Positions 33,200 through 43,067 of a DNA stretch of 64,000 bases are shown piece by piece. Source of the stretch: Nemertoderma westbladi (Eukaryota > Xenacoelomorpha > Nemertodermatida > Nemertodermatidae). Made by a program: the position numbers and the translations under genes. The stretch lies in NCBI GenBank assembly GCA_032718475.1, contig JAUCBJ010004591.1, forward strand, positions 1-64,000. Reading direction: 5' to 3'. Within the stretch, counting starts at the first letter, position 1, and every line of letters begins with the position of its first letter. The notes below the pieces were generated by a model. That model worked only from the letters and a program-made list of their open reading frames with translations, did no database searches and was not told the DNA's origin.

Positions 33200-34296
33200 C
33201 AAAGTGCAGTGGAAAGCACATTACTACGACTCAGCTAATCTGTGGATGGTGTGGGGATCAAGGGTCTCATACCTTTTATACTTGCTGGAGATTTATGGCT
33301 CAATGTACTTACTGCAATATAAAGGGACATCGAGCATCCGAATGCCAACTAAGAGACATACCTTATGAACACGAATCTGTAAAACTCGTGAGGAAATTAT
33401 TCGATGAGTGGGAAGATTTAGCCGACGAACATGTATCGGCACAAAGAAGACGGTTTCCGATGAGAGCGCATCTCGGATTTTGGGCGGTAAATCCCCAGAC
33501 GATGATGTCGGAAGGATATATCTCCGCTATGCCCCAATATGACGAACTTATCGAGGTTGTCGATATTTTGCCCCACGACAGCGGATTCCGAGTGGTGCGC
33601 GAGTATCTACTACAGATTCACCCGGATAACAAAAACACGTGGAATTTTCAGAAAGTCGTTAATCGGATTACGTATGGTGAATTCGATCGTTTCCGAACTG
33701 AAAAGTGGAACAAGGGAGCTTGGTTAACCGTCGCATGGGCGTACCGAGCCGCGTTTTACCACAAACGTATACGAGCGAGCGTATTCGAGGAAGAAGAGGT
33801 CCTAGAGGCGACGAATATACCAGCCACTCCGGTTGCGCCGTCTGCACGTCACCCTCGGGAGGACGGACAGGGTAGGATCATACGGGTCCAGAAGGTGGGC
33901 CAACAATTGAAGAAAATTATTAATGTAGAAGAACGCAAGGGAGTTGAGCCGACTATTCGAGTTACTCGGGATACGGTATCACTTCCAAGAGAACCGGTAG
34001 GAGGATCGGGACATACACCAGCTGATCAACAGGGGGCGCAATCTACTCTCGGGTCTGCGTCGTCCGCTTCTCACGCGTTCCCAGACGTTCTACCAACTGT
34101 AGTGACGACTGATCGGTCACGAGGAATTGGTCGAGGTTTTGGGATGCCAAACAGACGAATTTGCGAGGAAATAGCCGCACCGTCCCTCAACGTCCCAAGT
34201 AAACCAGTGACTCGCCCCACAAGTCCCATATCGCGAGCAAAGTCACCTGTGCGCAGTTTTCGAGGACGCGGCAGGGCTCGATCTACTAAGCGATAA
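33196..34296 (+). CDS. BEL/Pao downstream ORF 3, zinc-knuckle basic protein (366 aa)
   Basis: It begins at the ATG overlapping the previous stop. The first 50 residues hold two zinc knuckles: CGWCGDQGSHTFYTC (C-x2-C-x5-H-x4-C, one residue longer than standard) and CTYCNIKGHRASEC (classic CCHC). The middle (about 70-200) is a mixed helical region with FGFWAVNP-like and WNFQKVVNRITYGEFDRF words that I do not recognise. The last 100 residues are Ser/Pro/Arg-rich, ending SFRGRGRARSTKR, a basic RGR-type nucleic-acid-binding tail. This nucleocapsid-like architecture outside gag is atypical for BEL/Pao. It may act as a second RNA-binding or packaging protein; that is inference. The frame is intact, like gag-pol. 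Confidence 0.75.
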   Translation: MTKCSGKHITTTQLICGWCGDQGSHTFYTCWRFMAQCTYCNIKGHRASECQLRDIPYEHESVKLVRKLFDEWEDLADEHVSAQRRRFPMRAHLGFWAVNPQTMMSEGYISAMPQYDELIEVVDILPHDSGFRVVREYLLQIHPDNKNTWNFQKVVNRITYGEFDRFRTEKWNKGAWLTVAWAYRAAFYHKRIRASVFEEEEVLEATNIPATPVAPSARHPREDGQGRIIRVQKVGQQLKKIINVEERKGVEPTIRVTRDTVSLPREPVGGSGHTPADQQGAQSTLGSASSASHAFPDVLPTVVTTDRSRGIGRGFGMPNRRICEEIAAPSLNVPSKPVTRPTSPISRAKSPVRSFRGRGRARSTKR

Positions 34297-34999
34297 AAGG
34301 GAGGGCAAGGGTGGACGGAAGACTCGTGGGCCTTTCTTATGATTAGTGATTTATTTTGAATTATATGTTTTATATTTAGAAAATTTAAGTGTTTATATTT
34401 AGAAGGAACTTATATTTGAAAGATTTATATTTGTAAGAATTTATATTTTATATTTGTGATTATTCCGAACTTATGCAATTTATATTGTTCCGAATATTAT
34501 GCAATTTATATTTTATAAGCAGTATTTGTATTTACAGTGAAATAGAAAGTTTTATAGATGGAAAATTTTGTGCTCAGAAAGACTCATATTTGTAATTATT
34601 CCAAACTTATGCAATCTACATTTAGGTACGAAAGTATTTGTAATTACTTGAATTTATGCAATATTTGGGATGCAATAGTAGATGGAAGACTCGCGAGCCT
34701 TTCTTATTGTTTTCATTTATTTGTATTTGTAATTGTTTAAATTTATGCAATATTGAGATGCAATAGATTTATATTGGTGAATTTAATTTAGATTTATATT
34801 GTACTTACTTAGTAAAGCCTTAAATACGTAAAGTTTGAATTTGTAATTATTTTGTATCGAATCATTACGTAGAAAGGAAGTATTGTTTGAAATTTAATTG
34901 TAAATATGTAAGTACGCCCCTAAGTATTCTATAGTTTGATTGATTATTGGTGAAAACCGTATATTTTATGCACGATAATATCCTGTTTTCATGGAGCGG
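34297..34999 (+). other. Untranslated region before the 3' LTR
   Basis: AT-rich, with repeated TTATATTT words and two copies of the 17-nt motif (34317-34333 and 34684-34700). The purine-rich ATGGAGCGG at 34991-34999 directly abuts the 3' LTR and is the best, though short, polypurine-tract candidate. Confidence 0.55.
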
Positions 35000-36917
35000 T
35001 ATAGAATTATATTCCCTAAATGCCGTGGATTTTCAAAATTTTATTTTATTCGAATTAACTTTGTAAAGATTGCTTTGAGTTCTCATTAGTATTGGTTCTA
35101 TCTATTGTACATCTATCGGTCAAGTGGTTCAGTAGCTCAGTTGGTAGAGCGTTGGAAATTATATGTGTAGTAGGTATCGAGTTCGAATCATAGTAAGTGC
35201 GAATTATTTTTTGTGCAGAATTTCAACTCATTTAAATTAACCGCTACAAATTAATTGCATTTGTCTGTACCAATAAGGCTGTAGTTATTTGATTGTAACC
35301 AATGTCGTGCAAGTTATATATTAGCTGGACCAATAGCTATCTTTAAAACCTTGTTAGAATCTATAGAACAATCGAGAATTTTCTCGATTGATTGCGGCAC
35401 AAATTTGGTATAAAAAGGTGCGATTTCGTTCATTAGTTCACTACTTTAGTATTCACTTTATTATCTTATCAATATTCTGTCGTGCTTAGTTTATTCTCAG
35501 ATTACATTGTATTATAATTGTGTCTTCTGTAATAAAGTCAGAATATTCTCTCAGCTTTTCTGTTTTACTATGAATTCACTACGGTGAAAAAACTCAGGGA
35601 CAGGATGGCCGGCTAGAGATCGGGCCGCAGCAATGAACGGGAACATCACGGGAATGTAGACGAGAGACGACCCGCAATACCATTTTAGAGTTATTCGCCC
35701 ATCGCCTGAAAGGTTAGACAGCGTTCGATCCTTGCTACCTAAGTATAAGACCAAAAGATCAAAAGGTAGACGTAGTGACACGCTGTAAGCCCAAAATTAC
35801 ATCATAGGGACTGTACTGTCTTGATTCAGGAAAAACCGCAGTAGACCTTCATATTCCTACGGGGGAGGGAGAGAGAGCGCAGGCAGATACTAGTACGCAG
35901 ATAGGACGTAGGCACACCGGTACAAGGCATACACATTGGTTAGGGTGCAGCAAACTGTACGCTTAACTCTTGCTAAGTACAGGTGTGTGTGCGACTATTT
36001 GCCGTACAACGGTGTCCAGTGCATTAGAACTTGTAGGCTAGGGGGGTTGCTGTGTTTTCACCTGAATTAGGATTGTACCGTTCAGGCGGTAGGGCAGTTT
36101 ACGCTAGGCGCAAATAAATTGAGGCTATCAGGGATATACTAACATCTACCGTGTCCCCGCCAACGCCCTAATAGGAAGTTACCCGGACTACCTGGGTGAC
36201 TAAAATTCTAGATAGGAGCCAGGATAGCTATTAGTACCCGTACGCCTACAGTAGTAAACTAACACATCTCTTCTTAGTATCAGGGACCTGGTACCTAAAA
36301 TTGCCGAATTCTGGGCGTAGTATTAACCTTATGCCTGAATTTGAGTCCTGGAAATACGCAAGAGGGGAAGGAACCTTATCATTCGTGAGTATTGGACCTA
36401 CAAGTTACAAAATTAGAATATTCGTAAAATGCACACCGTACCCAGTAATTATATATGTGAAGGAGCAAAACTGCTTTGACCGTTCAGAATTAACACACGC
36501 GCGTTAAAAATTATTTACACCTCAAAATATATAAAATTAACTTTCGTCCTTACTGCACTTTGCTCGCTAGTTAGACATCTCCAAATCTCTGCCTGTACCT
36601 AGCTAGCGTCCCTTTGCCCAACCATATAAATCACACCGCGGCAAAGTATACGAGCCCCTTAGTCCGTCAGTGAGTCAGCCTGATTTTAGGATTCGCTGCG
36701 CGGGATTTTGTTTTATCGAAGTTTGTCTGCTCGTAGACTGTTTTCTGCCTCACCGGTTACAAGAGATCGATACTGCAATATATTCGCTTACTTAGGGTTT
36801 ACTGTTTTGGTGAGAAGGTCGGATTTATGATTTGATTTACAAACTTTATAGTAGGATATTGCAGGTATTGTTACCGTCTCTTCCAATTAGTAGGAATAGG
36901 CGTATCTCTCCAATTTA
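35000..36917 (+). repeat. 3' LTR of BEL/Pao element (1918 bp)
   Basis: Direct repeat of the 5' LTR, with a roughly 33-bp deletion after the TATA region and a few single-base indels. It ends CAATTTA before CATACAAC. The A/B-box pair, CCAAT boxes and AATAAA are all kept. Confidence 0.93.
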
Positions 36918-39264
36918 CATACAACAGAAAAAAGAAAGGCGAGCGAAGCGAGCCGAAATTTTTTAACAGCTAATGCAATTTTTAAGGCACTTCCGTAATT
37001 GTTAAACCAACAAATTGGCGCCGGTTTTTATTTTTGGGAGCGCCACGCACCAAAGCCGGCGCACTTTACGATTTTCGAGTGCGCCACGCGCCACATTGGC
37101 GCGCTTTTATTGTAAAGTGCGCCGGATTAATCCGGCGCAAAGTGTATGGATTCCAGTCTGGGCAGTACTGTATAAGTTAAGGAAACCCCAGGCTCAGCCA
37201 CAGGCCGCAGAGCTGGAGGGCAGGAGGAGGCCTTTACATAGATTAATTACACTGTGGCTCTGGCACACAAACCCAACTACAGAACTATTGTATTATCCAC
37301 AGGGCAAGCCCGAGTTAGCAAGAAGTCAATATTTGGTTATTAGTAATACCTACTTACTGGACACTGGGCAGTTGCTAGCTAGCCTGGCTTGGGCCTGTGC
37401 GTGTCTCTGCTGCTCTGTCTGTGCTACTGCTACTGTGCATGCACCTCCCATCCCCCAGCCACCGCACCAGCCTGCCTAACTAAATGAATTCATAGACTTT
37501 CCTGTCACTCATCCCAGTTGTTGAGCTACCTCAAAGCCAGGCCGCCTTTACACTATTATTCCTACCTACGAAAACTACTGTGCAGCGAAATCTCGCTGTA
37601 AATTGTTTTTGTTGTGTTTATTCGAAAACGCAACATGCAAACAAAACGTCCAACATACAAATAACGTAGTTTTTTACAGGCTTTCTGATGGTGTAATTTT
37701 TGTACTGCAATAGTTTTTGTATCATATGCATATTTTTATTTTAAATTTTGAAAGGGATTTGTTAGTGATATTTTTAATTTGTGCAGCGAGATTTGGTTGC
37801 ACGTGCAGCGAAATCTCGCTGAGAATACCCAACTGTAATTATAGATAAAATATAGTTGTTTATAAAAAAAAACGTGTCAGAAATAACTTCTTGACACTAA
37901 TTTAATTTAACCGAAATTCAGATGTTCTGCCCTCGTGTATTGAATTTTGCATTCGATGGAATTTTAGGTGCAATTCCTGCAAAACCTAAAAGCATAATTA
38001 GGCAGCATAATTGAATTTGGTAAATTAAAATTAGTGACAATAAGTACTTATTTCCGAGACTGTTCTCTTATCGGAGAACATTTCTTTCTCAGTAAGTCCA
38101 AATCTAGATAAGAAATATTATATCTTTGCACAAAACCCACACTTTTGGTGTGTTATATTTCTCAGCAAGTCCTGTAAAGTTAAGTACCATGCAAAACCTA
38201 CCCTACAGAAAATAAATAACACCTTCCCACGATCCGATCAAAATTGCTAAATGCCTACAGGGGCCAGTCAGCCTTAAGGGGGCCAACTATAACCCCCACA
38301 GAAATGAAATTTTCGAAAATTTGCACAATTTTTTGTAGTTTGATAGAAGGGCTTTCATAAGGTAATATCGGTTTTCAACATTTAATTATTTTTTGACCTC
38401 AAAACTGCTCTTTTCAACAACATATTTATATTGCTGATATTTATGACTCTCTGTATAAAACAACCTTTTTATCAGTTTGTCGATTTTGACTTTTTTCATC
38501 ACTAAATTCCCTACTACTATTTTATTTTTTACTCAATTGCCATCAAACATATACCAAAATGTTCAGCAGCTTTATGACTACTATCGTTGGTTTTGTAAAA
38601 CATGAGCATTTGGATCTTCTAGAGCCGATTTTGTAACAATTTTTTGCACCTAATTTTGAAAAAACCGACCAGCTCAAAAAGTGCCACATTTTTCGAACAA
38701 ACGGTTTATGAAGCTCAGGATACTCAGTTTTCATAGTATATAAAAGGTCACAGATCATTGTGTTAAAGTTTCAGAATAGTAACTTTATAAATAAAACAAA
38801 TAGATTTGGGGTAATGGTCCCATTAATATATTAAAAAATTAAAGCTTGAGATATTCTACCAAAACCATTACACTTTTTATAGCAAAGGTTTTATAGGCAT
38901 AATATGCCGTTTAGTAATCAATTCTTGATAAAAACTATTTTTGCAAAGTACTTATTATTAAAGTACTTAGTACTTATTTCAGTATTTGCACGCAGTCATC
39001 CAACGAAAATACTTTATATTTCCTTCGCAACATTTTCACAATTTCAGTTGTTTTTAGCAGCTTTTTCTTTTGAAAGGGTTTGCGAAAAAATATCAATTTT
39101 CGGGCCATTTTTGGAAATTACTAAAATGTGCCTTAGGGCCACCAGAGGCTTAATCCGGCACTGAGCTTAGAGGCAATCCTTCTGGGGATATGCCACAAAA
39201 CTTACATAAAACAAGCTACTGGCAGACTGGTACATTATTCTAAAACATATCCTAAGACTGGAGA
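36918..39264. other. Repeat-rich intergenic stretch
   Basis: 36940-37140 has GC-rich words GCGAGCGAAGCGAGCC and GTGCGCCAC/GGCGC repeated in both orientations. 37595-37815 contains GCAGCGAAATCTCGCTG twice. 38270-39165 is AT-rich and may be an old DNA element, but I could not pair its ends. The frame at 37015-37479 lacks coding features. No gene is supported. Confidence 0.4.
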
Positions 39265-42200
39265 TATGTCCAAAATATCCCCAGCAGGGCATTTGTCAGG
39301 TCAGGTATTCTAGGTCATTGATCAAGAAAACTTGCCACCTCCATGCAGCATAAAGGAGGTGCCACCTGTAGCTGCATAGACCCTCTTACTAGGGCAAATC
39401 TGGTCCTGTAACTAGGACCCCCTTCGTTCTGGGATAAGGACGCCCTTGGTCCTGGATTAAGGACCCATATACTTGGCTGCAGGGGTATATGGCCTGACCA
39501 GGCAGATGGTGATCTACCAATGGCTGGTTAGGAGTAGAGTGTTCTCATGTCCACTCTGAGGGCACTTCACTGCGACCTGCACCTGGCAGCAAGGGTACAG
39601 GGCATGACCCAGCAGATGAGCTGCAACAGCCAATGGTGGGTCATGTACGCCAGAGTAGATATGGGTGATGGGCCTCATATCTGACTCCATTACGACACCC
39701 ACCCTGTGGAATGGCAAACCAGGGTGTGGTATTTGCCCCGAGAGCTGACTCGGCAAAAAAGCACCCCCCAACCCCCACTATGGATTACATTAGCAATGCG
39801 GAGGTCCGGCCACTAGAGGCCAGTGGAATTACCGGACACAATCGGCCTCACAGGCGTCAGTTAACTCCTGACCGGCTGCCTGTCTCACCCCCTACTGGAG
39901 AGAGAGCAGCCAACAATTATTTGAGTCCCTTTCCTGATGACCTTTCTGGCCCAAACCCTGGGTCACCAGGGAGGCCAGATTGTGATGGGGAGAGGGATTC
40001 TGGAGTTGGAGGCTACTCTCATGTTCCACCCCGACCAACAAAGCCATTGGTGAATCTGAGGCAAGTCACTAGACTAGCCTCAGTAAACACCCTAACACTT
40101 GGGTCCCCAATGCGACAAGGTGAGCTGACTGCCTTGGCAGATAAGCTTTCTCTTAGCGCAGTGGGTGTTCAAGAGCACCGAATGCAGACTGGACAGACTG
40201 ATGAGGTTCTGATTAAGGACATGGGGGGCGGTTGGCGACTCGCCCTCGCGTCAGCAGATGATAGTGGCAATGGTGGAATTGGTCTATTGATGAATCCAAC
40301 TGCACATGCAGCATTGGACAAAATAGACCAAATCTCTAACCGCATCATCCGTTGCCACTTCTCATGTTCTGGAAGACTGGCTAAGAAGTTTCCTAAGGTG
40401 GTTCTGATTGTGTGCTACTCTCCAACTAGTGTTGCCCCTGTAGAGGAGGTGGAAAATTTCTACCACAATCTACAAGCAGCAACTGATGGAGTGGATCAGC
40501 ATGCATTCTTAACATTCCTGGGAGACTTTAATGCAAGTCTGCATCAATCACCTACATCGCCCTGGGTCTATAGCAATAGTGTTAACCGAAATTCTGTCCA
40601 TCTTCAGGATTTTATCTCTGGAAATGGATTGTTTTCGGCTGGAACCCAGTTCAAGAAGCGAACTGGAAAGCTATGGACTCATAGTGGACCCAGTGGTCAC
40701 AAGTCCCAGATAGACCATATTCTGTTTCGTAGGAAATACAGGAGCTCTATACAAGACTGTAATGCATTTACACTTCGACCCTTCTCCAGTGATCACCGCC
40801 TTATTGTGGCCAAGGTAAGACTTAGTCTGCGTGCTAGCAGAACAACGAAATCTGCCTTGCCAAGGCATGACTGGTCCTCTCTGTTGCAACAGCCAAGTGT
40901 GAGATCCAGCTTCACACTACAGCTGAGCAACAGGTATGAGGCTCTTGCCTCTGAGGCGGCAGATCACTGTGAGGGCTATACTGCCTTTACAGAAGCAGTT
41001 AAGTTAGCAGCTGCAGAAACAGTTCCTGTATACCCTCGAAACAGGAAAAGGGCCCCCTGGACTGACAACAAAATTCAGAAGTGCCGAAATGACCTTCATA
41101 AGGCGCAGAAAGAGTCCCGACTCAAACAGACTACAGCGGCCAAGAATGCAGTTAAAGCTGCATCTAGGTCCCTGAACAGGCAGTACTCTGTTAATCTACA
41201 GGAGCTAATAAACCAACAGGTTGATGCCATCAATGATGCTGACGACAGCAGGCAATCATCCCAGGCATGGAAATCGATCAATCTGCTTACTGGGCGAAAA
41301 AGCCAACCAACCACCAAGGTTAAGGCTGAATCACCAGCCGATCGCCTCAATGGGTGGAAAGCCCACTTTGAAAAGCTCCTCAATAATGACAGGGTATTGC
41401 CTGATAACTTTATAGAAGTAAAAGTGTCTGAGTCTGTACTCCCAGATATTCCCATTGGCGATATCTCCTTTGCAGAAGTGAAGGCTGCTGCAAAGAGCAT
41501 TAAGACCAATCGTGCCAGTGGAGTAGATGGTGTTCCCCCTGAGGTCTTTAAAATACCTGAGTGTTTAAAGCTCATCTATCCCATCATAGTAGACATGTAC
41601 CGTACAACAAGAGTCCCACAAGAAATGAAAACAAATAAGTTGGTGCCAGTTCCCAAGAAGGGCAACCTAACACTCTATGGTTCTTTTCGGGGAATCTCAT
41701 TGATCTCGATTGCTGCAAAACTATACAATAGAATTCTATTAAATCGCATCAGGGATCCCATTGAGAGACTGCTACGTGGAAATCAGAATGGGTTCCGTAA
41801 AGGTCGTGGGACCATGGAGCCCATTTTGGCACTTAGAAGGATAATTGAAGAGTTATCAAAAAAGAAAGACAGGCATCTGGCTGTTATCTTTGTTGACTTC
41901 TTCAAGGCCTTTGATTCAGTCTCTCGCTCACGTATGTTCAGCATACTTTCATTATATGGGATTCCTGATGAAATTATAGCAGCAATCAGATCAGTATACG
42001 ATGGTTCGACAACATTTGTGTCTACTGTTGACGGTGACACAGAACCATTTGAAGTGTTATGGGGCGTCCTCCAAGGAGACACACTTGCACCATTCTTGTT
42101 CATTATTGTGGTTGACTATGTTCTACGCATGTCCTTAGATCATCATAATGATGATGGGGTGATGATAACTCCACCTACTGGCTCCAGAAGTCGAGGAAAT

Positions 42201-43067
42201 CCTGCCAAGTACCTAACTGATCTAGACTTTGCTGATGACTTAGGAGTACTCTCAGAATCATTAGAGGGAGCCCAGCGGCTCCTCAGCTCATTAGAACATG
42301 CTGCTTCTAGTGTTGGTCTTTTTATTAACTCCAGAAAGACCAAAATTCTGACAGTTAACTTTGAAAGTCCTCAGCAAGTCTCTGATCGGATGAGCATAAG
42401 CTCAAAGGATGGTATGCTTGAGCATGTGGACGACTTCTGTTACCTGGGATCATGGATCCGGAAGTCAGGTGAGGACCTTCGAATACGTAAGGGAAAGGCA
42501 TGGGCAGCCTTGAATAGGCTTTCCAGGATTTGGAAGTCACCTAGAATTAATCGGAAACTTAAGGTCCGATTATTTAGAGCAGCAGTAGTTCCAGTACTCC
42601 TCTACGGGAGTCCGTGCTGGGCTCTAACTGCTGAGGACACCAAATCTCTGGATGGCACATTCACAAGAATGCTACGCCGGGTACATTGTGTCAAGTACAA
42701 TGCACACATCTCCAACCAGACACTATATAACATTGGAGGTGTCTCATTGGTTCCCCCAAGCTTGACACTAGAACAAAATCGCCTCCGCTTTGCAGGACAT
42801 TGCTTTCGCCGTGAGGACCAGCCAGTGCATAATCTTGTACTTTGGCAGCCTCATGGAGTGAATAAGCATGGTGGACAGCCCATGACTTTCTTGAGACGCA
42901 TCTTAAAGGACACTGGCCTTAAAGATGCGGATGATCTAGCAAATGTCATGGGTGATAGGGAGTTGTGGCGGTGCAATTTTGTTGACAAGCCGGCACAGCA
43001 TTCTTAAAAATGCAGCTGCAATGCAGCATGCCGATCCTAGTAGTATGTCCAAAATATCCCCAGCAGG
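39265..43067 (+). mobile_element. Full-length APE/RT non-LTR retrotransposon with 24-nt TSD
   Basis: The direct repeat TATGTCCAAAATATCCCCAG plus CAGG flanks the element perfectly (39265-39288 and 43044-43067). The element itself is 39289-43043. Its 5' untranslated region of about 420 bp contains two diverged versions of a GGTACAGGGCATGACC-like block. Its 3' tail ends CCGATCCTAGTAG without poly-A, identical to the truncated copy at 4380-4851. The surrounding host sequence is rich in GGGGATATGTC words. Confidence 0.92.
39711..43007 (+). CDS. Non-LTR retrotransposon ORF: APE endonuclease + reverse transcriptase (1098 aa)
   Basis: The single intact frame suggests a potentially autonomous element. 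The N-terminal 110 residues are Pro-rich and the start could also be the Met at 39780. The apurinic-like endonuclease spans about 120-370: VGVQEHRM (catalytic Glu), FLGDFNASL (Asp) and FSSDHRLIVAKV (SDH). Reverse transcriptase follows (about 600-900): FRGISLISIAAKLYNRILL, NGFRKGRGTMEPI, IFVDFFKAFDSV (first Asp), GVLQGDTLAPFLFIIVVDY and LTDLDFADDLGVLSES (catalytic DD). The C-terminal thumb/connection has LYGSPCWALT and LRFAGHCFRR, typical of elements of the RTE/CR1-like assemblage common in marine animals. The exact clade is not assigned. It ends QHS then TAA 36 bases before the tail. Confidence 0.93.
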   Translation: MANQGVVFAPRADSAKKHPPTPTMDYISNAEVRPLEASGITGHNRPHRRQLTPDRLPVSPPTGERAANNYLSPFPDDLSGPNPGSPGRPDCDGERDSGVGGYSHVPPRPTKPLVNLRQVTRLASVNTLTLGSPMRQGELTALADKLSLSAVGVQEHRMQTGQTDEVLIKDMGGGWRLALASADDSGNGGIGLLMNPTAHAALDKIDQISNRIIRCHFSCSGRLAKKFPKVVLIVCYSPTSVAPVEEVENFYHNLQAATDGVDQHAFLTFLGDFNASLHQSPTSPWVYSNSVNRNSVHLQDFISGNGLFSAGTQFKKRTGKLWTHSGPSGHKSQIDHILFRRKYRSSIQDCNAFTLRPFSSDHRLIVAKVRLSLRASRTTKSALPRHDWSSLLQQPSVRSSFTLQLSNRYEALASEAADHCEGYTAFTEAVKLAAAETVPVYPRNRKRAPWTDNKIQKCRNDLHKAQKESRLKQTTAAKNAVKAASRSLNRQYSVNLQELINQQVDAINDADDSRQSSQAWKSINLLTGRKSQPTTKVKAESPADRLNGWKAHFEKLLNNDRVLPDNFIEVKVSESVLPDIPIGDISFAEVKAAAKSIKTNRASGVDGVPPEVFKIPECLKLIYPIIVDMYRTTRVPQEMKTNKLVPVPKKGNLTLYGSFRGISLISIAAKLYNRILLNRIRDPIERLLRGNQNGFRKGRGTMEPILALRRIIEELSKKKDRHLAVIFVDFFKAFDSVSRSRMFSILSLYGIPDEIIAAIRSVYDGSTTFVSTVDGDTEPFEVLWGVLQGDTLAPFLFIIVVDYVLRMSLDHHNDDGVMITPPTGSRSRGNPAKYLTDLDFADDLGVLSESLEGAQRLLSSLEHAASSVGLFINSRKTKILTVNFESPQQVSDRMSISSKDGMLEHVDDFCYLGSWIRKSGEDLRIRKGKAWAALNRLSRIWKSPRINRKLKVRLFRAAVVPVLLYGSPCWALTAEDTKSLDGTFTRMLRRVHCVKYNAHISNQTLYNIGGVSLVPPSLTLEQNRLRFAGHCFRREDQPVHNLVLWQPHGVNKHGGQPMTFLRRILKDTGLKDADDLANVMGDRELWRCNFVDKPAQHS

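Noticed and set aside
37015-37479. 154-codon plus-strand frame after the 3' LTR
   Set aside because: It starts in GC-rich repeat words (GTGCGCCAC), has biased low-complexity composition and no known domain or splice context.
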